Of a stretch of 8,026 nt of DNA, positions 1 to 5,718 are shown one piece after another. Where the stretch lies: contig CAUJGI010000156.1 in the NCBI GenBank assembly GCA_963169155.1, positions 1 through 8,026 of the forward strand, given 5' to 3'. Position numbers and translations under genes: made by a program. Positions within the stretch are counted from its first letter, which is position 1. Each line of letters begins with the position of its first letter. Source of the stretch: Chloroflexota bacterium. GTDB lineage: Bacteria; Chloroflexota; Anaerolineae; Promineifilales; Promineifilaceae. The notes below the pieces were generated by a model. That model was not told the origin of the DNA. It searched no databases and saw only the letters and a program-made list of their open reading frames with translations.

Positions 1-1
1 C

Positions 2-382
2 CAGCGCGTCGCCCCGGACCGCTACCTGAGCGAAAAACCGGGCGGGCGCGGCGGCTTTGGCGGCCGTCCCGACGCCCTGACGGCGCGGCAGGCGCTGGAA
101 ATTGGCACGCGGGGTGGAGCGGCCGTTTTAGGCCGTGACGACATTGGTTACCTGGCCCCCGGCATGAGCGCCGACTTCATTGCCCTGAATTTGAACCAGG
201 TGGCCTTTGCTGGCGCGTGGCACGATCCGGTAGCGGCCATCGTGCTGTGCCAGCCGCCCACGGTGGATTACTCGGTGATCAACGGCAAAATTGTGGTGGA
301 CCAGGGCAGGCTCACCACGGTGGATCTGATGCCGCACCTGGAAAAACACAACAAAATCGCCATCGCCATGGTGCGTGCGTAG
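2..382 (+). CDS. 8-oxoguanine deaminase-like amidohydrolase, C-terminal part (5' end outside window)
   Basis: This frame is open from the left edge and gives 126 residues before a TAG stop. It reads as the C-terminal end of an amidohydrolase of the ATZ/TRZ (cytosine-deaminase-like) group. Motifs seen are ALEIGTRGGAAVLGRDDIG (about residues 35-53), LAPGMSADFIAL, a HDPVAA segment, DYSVINGKIVV and a final EKHN. From memory, this combination is typical of 8-oxoguanine deaminase, a cytosolic metal enzyme that converts 8-oxoguanine to urate and ammonia. The metal-binding HxH and the catalytic His/Asp lie upstream of the window, so activity cannot be judged. The stop codon lies inside the left arm of a 29-bp dispersed palindrome (379-407), so the native C-terminus may have been altered slightly by that repeat. 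The next gene starts 33 bases downstream on the same strand, suggesting co-transcription. Related hydroxyatrazine or guanine-type deaminases are the main alternative. Confidence 0.82.
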   Translation, partial: QRVAPDRYLSEKPGGRGGFGGRPDALTARQALEIGTRGGAAVLGRDDIGYLAPGMSADFIALNLNQVAFAGAWHDPVAAIVLCQPPTVDYSVINGKIVVDQGRLTTVDLMPHLEKHNKIAIAMVRA

Positions 383-407
383 AGACGTTGCAAGGCAACG
401 TCTCTAC
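379..407. repeat. 29-bp dispersed palindrome (GTAGAGACGTTGC family)
   Basis: The arms GTAGAGACGTTGC (379-391) and GCAACGTCTCTAC (395-407) are perfect complements around a 3-base loop. The same arms recur at 3892-3920. From memory, this GTAGAGACGTTGC palindrome is scattered through many Chloroflexota and cyanobacterial genomes. It overlaps the stop codon of the deaminase and ends 8 bases before the ATG of the next gene. No T-tract follows, so it is not a standard intrinsic terminator. In RNA it would form a strong hairpin between two co-directional genes. Confidence 0.9.
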
Positions 408-415
408 AGTTGATT

Positions 416-1375
416 ATGCGTATCACGGCCAGCAGCATCGTAACCAATGAAGCCGGGCAGCTTCTGCTGATCGAGCGGCACGACATTCACACCTTCGACG
501 TGCCCGGCGGCGGTCTGGAAGCGGGTGAACTGCCCACGGAAGCGGCCGTTCGCGAAACGTTTGAGGAAACAGGGTTAAGGGTACGGCCGTTACACCTGCT
601 TGGCATTTACCACTGGCCCAACGAACCCACTGCCTATCTCACCTTCTTTGTGCGCTGCGAGCTGCTCGGTGGCACGATCCGCCCCTCGGCCGAAACGCCG
701 CGCGTTGGTTTTTGGCCCACCCACCGCCTGCCGCTGCGTATGCTGCCCATGCATCGCCAGCAAATTCGGCGCACGTTGCGGCATGGGGCAGAACGGCCGT
801 TTTGGGCCATCCAACCCATGACGCTGCTGCTCAAAACGGGCAAGCGGGTGGTGGGCAACATTATCCATCCCTACCTCCAGTGGAAACAGCGGCGGCGCGG
901 CCAACTGCCCTGGCCCGAACCACAGCCCTGGCACACCGGCGCATTTACCGTCATTCGCAATGAGGCGGGGGCGGTGCTGTGGGTCAAGCGCACCGACCGC
1001 GACCTGTGGAACCTGCCGGGCGGCGGTGGCGAAAACGAGGAACCACCCTGGGAAACGGCCGTGCGCGAAACCCTGGAAGAAACCGGCTGCCACGTGCGCC
1101 TGGGCGAACTCACCAGCATCAACAGCTATACCGACGAACCCAACATCACCTTCACCTTCACCGCTGAGATCGTGGGTGGGCAGCTGACGACCGGCCCGGA
1201 ATCGGCCGCGTTTGCCTGGTTTCTCCCTGGCGAAGAACCGGCCAACACCGTGCCGCAGCATCGCCAACGTGTCGCCGACGCCAGCAATAGGTCCAAAGGC
1301 GTTATCTTTCGCAAGCAGGAAAACCGCATCGACCTGCCAGCCAAACAAAAAACAACAAGGTATAATCAAAAATGA
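416..1375 (+). CDS. Double-Nudix domain protein, both Nudix boxes intact
   Basis: The 319-residue product carries two Nudix hydrolase domains joined by a basic, tryptophan-containing linker (about residues 125-172). Nudix box 1 spans residues 32-54 (G32, E38, R46-E47, E50-E51, G53) and box 2 spans residues 203-225 (G203, E209, R217-E218, E221-E222, G224). Both fit GX5EX7REUXEEXGU except that the first U position is Thr. Nudix enzymes hydrolyse nucleoside diphosphates linked to another moiety, using Mg2+ bound by the box glutamates; the substrate here cannot be read from sequence. I chose ATG 416 over the in-frame TTG at 410 because ATG is the commoner start; neither has a clear Shine-Dalgarno, as the 29-bp palindrome occupies that position. 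A paralogue follows at 1544 with its boxes at identical residue numbers. The tail after about residue 290 is Lys/Gln/Arg-rich and has no equivalent in the paralogue. Confidence 0.88.
   Translation: MRITASSIVTNEAGQLLLIERHDIHTFDVPGGGLEAGELPTEAAVRETFEETGLRVRPLHLLGIYHWPNEPTAYLTFFVRCELLGGTIRPSAETPRVGFWPTHRLPLRMLPMHRQQIRRTLRHGAERPFWAIQPMTLLLKTGKRVVGNIIHPYLQWKQRRRGQLPWPEPQPWHTGAFTVIRNEAGAVLWVKRTDRDLWNLPGGGGENEEPPWETAVRETLEETGCHVRLGELTSINSYTDEPNITFTFTAEIVGGQLTTGPESAAFAWFLPGEEPANTVPQHRQRVADASNRSKGVIFRKQENRIDLPAKQKTTRYNQK
1361..1366 (+). promoter_or_regulatory. Possible -10 element (TATAAT)
   Basis: A perfect consensus TATAAT lies inside the last codons of the first double-Nudix gene, about 180 bases before the start of the second. 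No recognisable -35 hexamer sits 16-19 bases upstream and there is no TG extension. It is only a weak candidate for separate transcription of the second Nudix gene, and could be chance in an A-rich stretch. Confidence 0.2.
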
Positions 1376-1380
1376 GAGTA

Positions 1381-1519
1381 GTCATTCTGAACGCAGTGAA
1401 GAATCCCGCAAGGATCACATGGCAAGCGCTTTGGCTGAACCAAGGTTCTGCGAGTTCTCAAGCAGGCGGGATGCTTCGGAGGATGCTTCGGCAGCCTCAG
1501 CACAGGCTCTCAGCATGAC
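1381..1519. repeat. 139-bp dispersed imperfect palindrome (SHSERSEESR/VILNAVKNP-type repeat)
   Basis: The element begins GTCATTCTGA and ends CTCAGCATGAC, near-complementary termini. Inside, GAAGAATCCCGC (1399-1410) pairs with GCGGGATGCTTC about 60 bases later with a single mismatch. GGATGCTTCGG is tandemly duplicated near the right end. Spurious translations give HSERSEESR in one frame and VILNAVKNP in another; from memory these strings recur in spurious hypothetical proteins from many bacterial phyla, marking this as a widespread intergenic repeat rather than a gene. It nearly fills the 168-base gap between the two paralogous Nudix genes. No transposase or obvious target duplication is seen. 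Confidence 0.8.
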
Positions 1520-1531
1520 GGGCAGTCTCAT

Positions 1532-1535
1532 AGGA
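1532..1535 (+). promoter_or_regulatory. Shine-Dalgarno for second double-Nudix gene
   Basis: AGGA lies 8 bases upstream of ATG 1544 and immediately after the 139-bp repeat. It supports this start codon; the first Nudix gene lacks an equivalent site. Confidence 0.6.
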
Positions 1536-1543
1536 AACTGGCA

Positions 1544-2437
1544 ATGAATGTAGGCACCAATGGCATTGTCGTAGACCAGTACGGCAACGTGCTGCTGATC
1601 AAACGCAACGACACGCGTACCTTTGCCCCGCCCGGCGGCGCGCTGGATGCCGGGGAACTACCGCCCGACGGCGCGGCCCGCGAAGTGCGCGAAGAAACGG
1701 GCCTCATTGTGCTGCCGGTGCGCCTGGCAGCCCTCACCTACCTGCCGCTGTCGCCCTATGGCCATCTGAGCTTCACCTTCCGCTGCCTGATGCGCGGCGG
1801 CGAAATTACCACCTCGACCGAATCCCCCAGCGTCGGATTTTACAAGACCAAACCGCTGCCCCGCCGCATCAGCAGTTTTCATCGGGACCGGCTGGTTGAA
1901 GGATTGTCTCACGCGGCAGAACGGCCGCTTTTTTTCCAGCACCGCCTCTCGCCCTTCAACACGGTGGCCCGATTTGTCCTGCGCCAGGTGATCTACCGCT
2001 GGTTTGATCTCAAGCGCCAGATCAACAAGCAGCCACCCTACCAGCCACCGCCACAGTGGGAGGTGGCCACCTATTTGCTGCACACCAACCCTGCGGGCGA
2101 ATTTCTGTGGCAGCGCCCCAATGAGGCGACTCCCTGGCAGCTGCCCGGTGGTGTGGGGTCTGAACGACGCGCGCCGTGGGAAACGGCCGTCCAACTCGCC
2201 CACCAGCAAACTAGCAGCACTCTGAAACCTGAACAACTCTGTGATGTTTACATGGGTCCACACGGCGACCAGCTCAGCCTGGTTTTTATTGCCAGCGGCA
2301 CAGCAGGCCCCGGTTCAGCCACCACCAGTTGGTTTGCCCCTGGCCAGGAACCGGCCAACTGCCAGCCCCACCATCGCCAGATGGCCGCCAATGCCACCCT
2401 GACCGAACAACCTACCCAATTCCATACCCTCTTGTGA
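1544..2437 (+). CDS. Double-Nudix domain protein, C-terminal Nudix box degenerate
   Basis: This 297-residue paralogue of the upstream gene has the same architecture: N-terminal Nudix domain, basic linker (about 125-172) and C-terminal Nudix-like domain. Box 1 is intact at residues 32-54 (G32, E38, R46-E47, E50-E51, G53), the same numbering as in the paralogue. At the box 2 position, every key residue has changed: E209 is R, R217-E218 is QL, and E221-E222 is QQ, although the flanking LPGG and PWETAV segments remain. The C-terminal domain should therefore not bind metal in the Nudix manner and may be structural or substrate-selecting. Both paralogues also share a PG-EEPAN/PGQEPAN...HRQ motif near the C-terminus. 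The start is supported by AGGA 8 bases upstream. The substrate is unknown. The origin is most simply a tandem duplication, with a dispersed repeat now between the copies. Confidence 0.86.
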   Translation: MNVGTNGIVVDQYGNVLLIKRNDTRTFAPPGGALDAGELPPDGAAREVREETGLIVLPVRLAALTYLPLSPYGHLSFTFRCLMRGGEITTSTESPSVGFYKTKPLPRRISSFHRDRLVEGLSHAAERPLFFQHRLSPFNTVARFVLRQVIYRWFDLKRQINKQPPYQPPPQWEVATYLLHTNPAGEFLWQRPNEATPWQLPGGVGSERRAPWETAVQLAHQQTSSTLKPEQLCDVYMGPHGDQLSLVFIASGTAGPGSATTSWFAPGQEPANCQPHHRQMAANATLTEQPTQFHTLL

Positions 2438-2438
2438 T

Positions 2439-2502
2439 GGGGCGAGGCAGGTGGTGTTGAGGTTCCCTGGTTTGCCCCGATCTGCCCCACCTGCCTCGCC
2501 CC
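2439..2502. repeat. Inverted repeat with 16-bp perfect arms; possible terminator
   Basis: GGGGCGAGGCAGGTGG (2439-2454) is perfectly complementary to CCACCTGCCTCGCCCC (2487-2502), leaving a 32-base loop. It starts two bases after the stop of the second Nudix gene and is followed by a T-rich stretch, so the transcript could form a strong hairpin acting as terminator or 3'-end stabiliser. The long loop is unusual for an intrinsic terminator. GGGGCGAGGC-type inverted repeats are, from memory, common intergenic elements in Chloroflexota. Confidence 0.75.
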
Positions 2503-2503
2503 T

Positions 2504-2529
2504 ACTTTTCACTTTTTACTTTTCACTTT
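2504..2529. repeat. Direct repeat ACTTTTCACTTT x2
   Basis: Two exact copies of ACTTTTCACTTT (2504-2515 and 2518-2529) are separated by TT, directly after the inverted repeat. On the plus strand this pyrimidine-rich tract supplies the T-rich segment behind the hairpin. Confidence 0.75.
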
Positions 2530-2716
2530 CCCCCACCTCCCCCGCACTAAAGTGTAAGGCACGACTTAAGAAATTTCGCCTATCCTATGGCCGGAAAGAG
2601 AAGCCGACACAGGCGAGTAAAACAATACACTGCCGCCAGTCTGCCAACGCCACCATTTGTACAGCAGCATACTTTGCACCATGGGTCATTCCCTGGATTT
2701 TTGACAGAGCCGCATC
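2530..2716. other. Upstream region of the repeat-module gene
   Basis: Together with the repeats before it, this makes a 279-base gap without a gene. It contains ACTAAAGTG followed by CACGACTTAAG (an imperfect inverted pair around 2546-2570) and no convincing promoter. A TTGACA at 2701-2706 is too close to the ATG at 2717 to be its -35 element. An in-frame TGA at 2702-2704 prevents any earlier start of the downstream gene. Confidence 0.5.
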
Positions 2717-3847
2717 ATGAAAGAACCGCACACCGAACCCACCCCTACCGCCGATGAGAAAACGGCCGTCGCCCAAGACCACCTCACCACCCTATTTGAC
2801 CAGGGCTGGACGCACCTCATCAACCAACGCTGGCAGCAAGCCGAAGAGCTTTTTTTGCAGATTGAAGCGTACAACTCCCACTACGAGCAAGACGGCCTGT
2901 GCGTCCGCCACCTGCGCCACAAAGCCCAACACGAGCGAAAAGCCGAAACCGCCTGGAAGCTCGGTGATTTAGAAACAGCGCTCACCGCCTACAAAAACGC
3001 CGATGATTTTGAGCACGTCAGAGAAGTACACATTTTGCTCAACATTCAGGAGCGGGAAGCACGGGCGGAACAACTGGCCAGCTGCGGCAATTACCAGGCG
3101 GCCGCCTGGATTTACAATCAGCTGCTGGAGGAATTCCCCGCGCATGAAAAAGAAACCAACTGGCAGATCAAGCGAGAAAGCTGCTGGGAGGCAGAGCTGC
3201 TGCCGTACTTCCAAATTGGCGTTCAGGCGTTGGAAAATCAGCAGTGGCGCACGGCGTACAGCGCGTTTACGCAGGTAATGGTGGTAGACCCATATTTTCG
3301 CAAGAACGGCCGTTCTGCCGCCGCCTTGCTGGAAATGGCCCGGAAAGAAGTGGTGCTGCTGGCCGACCAGCAGCTGCGGCAGGGGCATGTACAGCAGGCC
3401 ATGGACGCCTATCGCGAGATTGGCCACCAGGGCCGCATTGAAATCGTAGATGAATTCCTCCGCCTGCGTACGCACGAAGAAGAAAACGCCCAGCGGCTGG
3501 AAGCTGAGGGCAAATGGATTGAAGCGGCCACCAAGTACAAATATTTGCGCACGCTGTATTATGACGAAAACGGCCGTGCCCGCTGGCAGTGCGCCGCCGA
3601 TCGCTGCGCCGAAGAGGGCCGCCTCCACGCGTTGTATGAGCAGGCCATGACCGCCATCCACAACCAGCGCTGGTCCGATGCCGAAAAACTGCTGGGCCAG
3701 ATCGTGGCCATTCGCCCCACCTACCAGCCCGATGAAGAATCGATCCGCAAGCTGCACCGCACGGCCCGCTGGCGCAGCCTGCTGGCGCGCTTCGCCCCGG
3801 ATGCCGGGACACCCCCCCCGCAAGTTCAGCGCAGCAAGCTTTCTTAA
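2717..3847 (+). CDS. TPR-like repeat protein with duplicated 140-residue module, function unknown
   Basis: The 376-residue product has no signal peptide or membrane segment and is probably cytosolic. It consists of degenerate helical-pair repeats like those of TPR proteins. One class of unit reads NQRWQQAEELFLQIEAYN around W39, and recurs around W177 and W319. A second class (GDLETALTAYK at G83; GHVQQAMDAYR at G223) and a third (GNYQAAAWIYNQLL at G124; GKWIEAATKYKYL at G265) also recur. Offsets of 138-142 residues show that a module of about 140 residues was duplicated, with a partial third copy at the C-terminus (about 303-355). Such repeats usually form alpha-solenoids for protein binding. 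From memory, similar units sit behind kinase or formylglycine-type domains in Chloroflexota, but no catalytic domain is present here. The start is fixed by the in-frame TGA just upstream; no strong Shine-Dalgarno is seen. An intrinsic terminator follows at once. Confidence 0.85.
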   Translation: MKEPHTEPTPTADEKTAVAQDHLTTLFDQGWTHLINQRWQQAEELFLQIEAYNSHYEQDGLCVRHLRHKAQHERKAETAWKLGDLETALTAYKNADDFEHVREVHILLNIQEREARAEQLASCGNYQAAAWIYNQLLEEFPAHEKETNWQIKRESCWEAELLPYFQIGVQALENQQWRTAYSAFTQVMVVDPYFRKNGRSAAALLEMARKEVVLLADQQLRQGHVQQAMDAYREIGHQGRIEIVDEFLRLRTHEEENAQRLEAEGKWIEAATKYKYLRTLYYDENGRARWQCAADRCAEEGRLHALYEQAMTAIHNQRWSDAEKLLGQIVAIRPTYQPDEESIRKLHRTARWRSLLARFAPDAGTPPPQVQRSKLS

Positions 3848-3852
3848 AAGAC

Positions 3853-3891
3853 AAAGCCCCGGCTTCCACAAGGAAAACCGGGGCTTTTTTT
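3853..3891 (+). terminator. Rho-independent terminator
   Basis: AAAGCCCCGG (3853-3862) pairs with CCGGGGCTTT (3878-3887) around a 15-base loop, and the T-run continues to 3891. It begins 5 bases after the stop of the repeat-module gene. On the minus strand the stem is followed by TTTGTCTTTT, so it may also serve the converging beta-helix gene. Confidence 0.9.
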
Positions 3892-3971
3892 GTAGAGACG
3901 TTGCAATGCAACGTCTCTACACAAGGCAGCGTCTCTACACAAGGCAGCGTCTCTACACAAGGCAACGTTTT
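3892..3971. repeat. 29-bp palindrome plus 18-bp tandem array (GTAGAGACGTTGC family)
   Basis: GTAGAGACGTTGCA (3892-3905) and TGCAACGTCTCTAC (3907-3920) form a perfect palindrome with one central base. The right arm is then iterated as an 18-bp unit: ACAAGGCAGCGTCTCTAC at 3921-3938 and 3939-3956, then a partial unit from 3957 that decays to ACGTTTT. The array lies between convergent genes and directly abuts the terminator T-run. The same family is present at 379-407. Confidence 0.9.
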
Positions 3972-3977
3972 AACGGG

Positions 3978-5543
3978 TTACGGCCGTACCACAAACGGCA
4001 AATAGACACGTAGAATCACCTGGTCATACTCGTAAGCGCCCCGATCACAGGCCGGGCCAAACGGCCGTGCCACCCCCCGCTGATCCACTGCCGGGCAGCC
4101 GCTGCCGCTGTCGAGGGCGGGCGAGCCAAGCAGCAGCGCATGGGTCAGCGTCGGCCCGCCATTGTTTTGCAGCGCGCCCAACCGCGGATTGGTATTGGTC
4201 AAATCCCCCGTACCGGTCAGATGGCAGGTGTTATCGCTGACAATGTTGCGCCCTTGAGAGGTAATGTTGCCGCTGCAATTTGTCCCCGAACCACTGATGG
4301 CAATGATCGTGTTTTTGGCCGTCATGGAGCCTGCCAGGATAGAAATTGATTGGCCATTGACCACCGTAGACGTGTTGCCGTTAAACGTGACGTTGTTGAG
4401 GTTGGTCACCGCACTGCCCGCACTGCGCAAGCCACCACCCTGGCCAGCCGTGCTGTTACCGCTGATGGTGCTGTTGGTGATGGTGAAGCTGTTGGCCCCG
4501 GTAACGAGATCCACGTTGTTCACAATGCCCCCGCCGGAGCCCGTGGCAAAATTGTTGTACACGGCCGATCGATCCAGCACCACCGTTCCCGAGTCGGTAC
4601 TGATGCCGCCCCCACCGCCAGACCCGGCCTGATTGTCGTAAATATTGCTGGTCTGCATCGTCAGGCTAAACGTGTTGTGAAACCCGCCGCCGCGCCCACT
4701 GGCCACGTTATCGTAAACGTCGCTGCTGCTGACGGTGAGGGTGCCCTCGTTGAAGATGCCCGCCCCATTGCGCGCCGTGTTGGTGTGCACGTCGCTGCCG
4801 GTCACGGCCATCACCCCCAGGTTTTCAATGCCGCCGCCCTGAGAATTGGTATTCGTCGCCGTATTGTTGTAGACCGTGATGTTGGTGGCGGTTAAGTCGG
4901 CCATAGCAGCATTGTCAATACCGCCACCAAAATCGGCCGTATTGCCATGAATCATGCTGTTGGTCATGGTCATGACGCTCAGGTTCAAAATGCCACCACC
5001 GGCGCAATCGCTGCAAATGGAGACATTGCCGACAAATTCATCGGCCGTGTTGTTACGTACAGTCACATCGTCCAAAATCATGGTGCCGTCGTTGAGGATG
5101 CCTGCGCCGTTGGGCGCAATATTGTCTTCAACCACGCTGTCGCTTAGCGTAACGACGCCACCTTCATTGAGCAAACCACCACCATCCAGGCTGGCATCCC
5201 CGTTGCGCACGGTCACGCCGGAAATGGACACGTTGACCGCCGCACTCACCACCACCACGGAATCGGCTGCGTCACCATCAATAATCGTCTGGCCGGATCC
5301 GGCGCCCACCAAAATCACCGAGCGAGAAATGGAAACATTTTCCATATAAACGCCAGAGGCAATGGTTAGCGGTGTGTTTTCCGGGCCATTGCTAACCGCA
5401 TCTTGAATACTGACGTAGGTGCAAACTGAAGGCAAAAGGCATATGTCTGCTGTGCCCGCGTGTAATTGGTTGGCAAAAATCAGGCTGCCCATCAGCAGCG
5501 GCAGGACAAGAAGAATAAACAATAGGGGAAGTCGTCGGTTCAT
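3978..5543 (-). CDS. Secreted right-handed beta-helix protein, choice-of-anchor Q type
   Basis: The 521-residue product starts with a signal peptide (MNRR, a hydrophobic core to about residue 24, likely cleavage after LHA at 29). An N-terminal cap segment with C35 and C41 reads CTYVSIQDAV, then NTPLTIASGVYMENVSIS and SVILVGAGSGQTIIDG, the usual opening of pectate-lyase-like beta-helices. About ten turns follow, each marked by GGGI/GAGI plus N/D (near residues 121, 147, 182, 206, 236, 260, 285, 309, 337, 369) and Asn/Thr-rich strands such as VYNNTA. The C-terminal part (about 449-506: NTNPRLG, NNGGPT, GSPALDSG, DQRGVARP, CDRGAYE) matches the choice-of-anchor Q pattern as I recall it. The protein ends VYLPFVVRP, a tail frequent in secreted Chloroflexota proteins and possibly a sorting signal. 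No polysaccharide-lyase active site can be assigned, so an adhesin or surface role is inferred. AAGGA 8-9 bases upstream supports this start. Confidence 0.88.
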   Translation of the reverse strand: MNRRLPLLFILLVLPLLMGSLIFANQLHAGTADICLLPSVCTYVSIQDAVSNGPENTPLTIASGVYMENVSISRSVILVGAGSGQTIIDGDAADSVVVVSAAVNVSISGVTVRNGDASLDGGGLLNEGGVVTLSDSVVEDNIAPNGAGILNDGTMILDDVTVRNNTADEFVGNVSICSDCAGGGILNLSVMTMTNSMIHGNTADFGGGIDNAAMADLTATNITVYNNTATNTNSQGGGIENLGVMAVTGSDVHTNTARNGAGIFNEGTLTVSSSDVYDNVASGRGGGFHNTFSLTMQTSNIYDNQAGSGGGGGISTDSGTVVLDRSAVYNNFATGSGGGIVNNVDLVTGANSFTITNSTISGNSTAGQGGGLRSAGSAVTNLNNVTFNGNTSTVVNGQSISILAGSMTAKNTIIAISGSGTNCSGNITSQGRNIVSDNTCHLTGTGDLTNTNPRLGALQNNGGPTLTHALLLGSPALDSGSGCPAVDQRGVARPFGPACDRGAYEYDQVILRVYLPFVVRP

Positions 5544-5551
5544 AATGGCAA

Positions 5552-5556
5552 TCCTT
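5552..5556 (-). promoter_or_regulatory. Shine-Dalgarno of beta-helix gene
   Basis: The minus strand reads AAAAGGA with the core AAGGA 8 bases before the ATG whose A is at 5543. It is well placed and decides the start. Confidence 0.7.
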
Positions 5557-5611
5557 TTCTAGATGATGGTGCATTTCGGTGTCAAAAAGAATTACGACCC
5601 AAACATCCTTT

Positions 5612-5631
5612 TGCACTTGTGCATTTTAGCA
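5612..5631 (-). promoter_or_regulatory. Candidate extended -10 with overlapping palindrome, beta-helix gene
   Basis: On the minus strand TGCTAAAAT (5631-5623) fits an extended -10 element. It overlaps a short inverted repeat, TGCAC-TT-GTGCA (5612-5623), which would lie at the transcription start and could be an operator. No good -35 is seen at standard spacing. The leader would be about 70 bases. Confidence 0.3.
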
Positions 5632-5704
5632 CCACCGCCGGGCATGGCCTAACTGTCACATGAGAAAGCGTGTGAATTTTGTATGTGGCTACGGCCGTTC
5701 ACGC

Positions 5705-5710
5705 TACAAT
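5705..5710 (+). promoter_or_regulatory. Candidate -10 element (TACAAT) of the lipoprotein gene
   Basis: TACAAT ends 8 bases before ATG 5719, which would put the transcription start at or next to that ATG and make the message leaderless. The -35 is weak: TTGTAT at 5679-5684, with a long 20-base spacer. It would be incompatible with initiation at the in-frame ATG 5683. Confidence 0.35.
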
Positions 5711-5718
5711 TCCGCGCT

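Noticed and set aside
379..407. The 29-bp palindrome as a rho-independent terminator
   Set aside because: No T-tract follows on either strand; it belongs to a dispersed family.
590..1369. 259-codon minus-strand frame antisense to the first Nudix gene
   Set aside because: It mirrors a gene with clear Nudix motifs; the antisense product has no recognisable domain and the frame is a GC-rich shadow.
1372..1518. 48-codon open frame whose ATG overlaps the TGA of the first Nudix gene (ATGA overlap)
   Set aside because: It lies almost wholly inside the 139-bp dispersed repeat and encodes the familiar repeat-derived string VILNAVKNP; no independent coding evidence.
1212..1547. 111-codon plus-strand frame spanning the Nudix gene end and the repeat
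   Set aside because: It overlaps the true gene in another frame and continues into the repeat as HSERSEESR, a known type of spurious translation.
2701..2706. TTGACA as a -35 box for the repeat-module gene
   Set aside because: It is only 10 bases before the ATG, leaving no room for a -10 element and leader.
2969..3871. 300-codon minus-strand frame antisense to the repeat-module gene
   Set aside because: It starts inside the terminator stem and has no domain pattern; the plus strand shows clear repeat conservation at the protein level.
3892..3971. CRISPR array or replication iterons
   Set aside because: The 18-bp units are contiguous without spacers, only two are exact, and they derive from one arm of a palindrome found elsewhere; no cas or rep gene is present.
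4350..4895. 181-codon plus-strand frame inside the beta-helix gene
   Set aside because: It is antisense to periodic GGGI/N-rich coding sequence; its apparent repeats simply reflect that periodicity.
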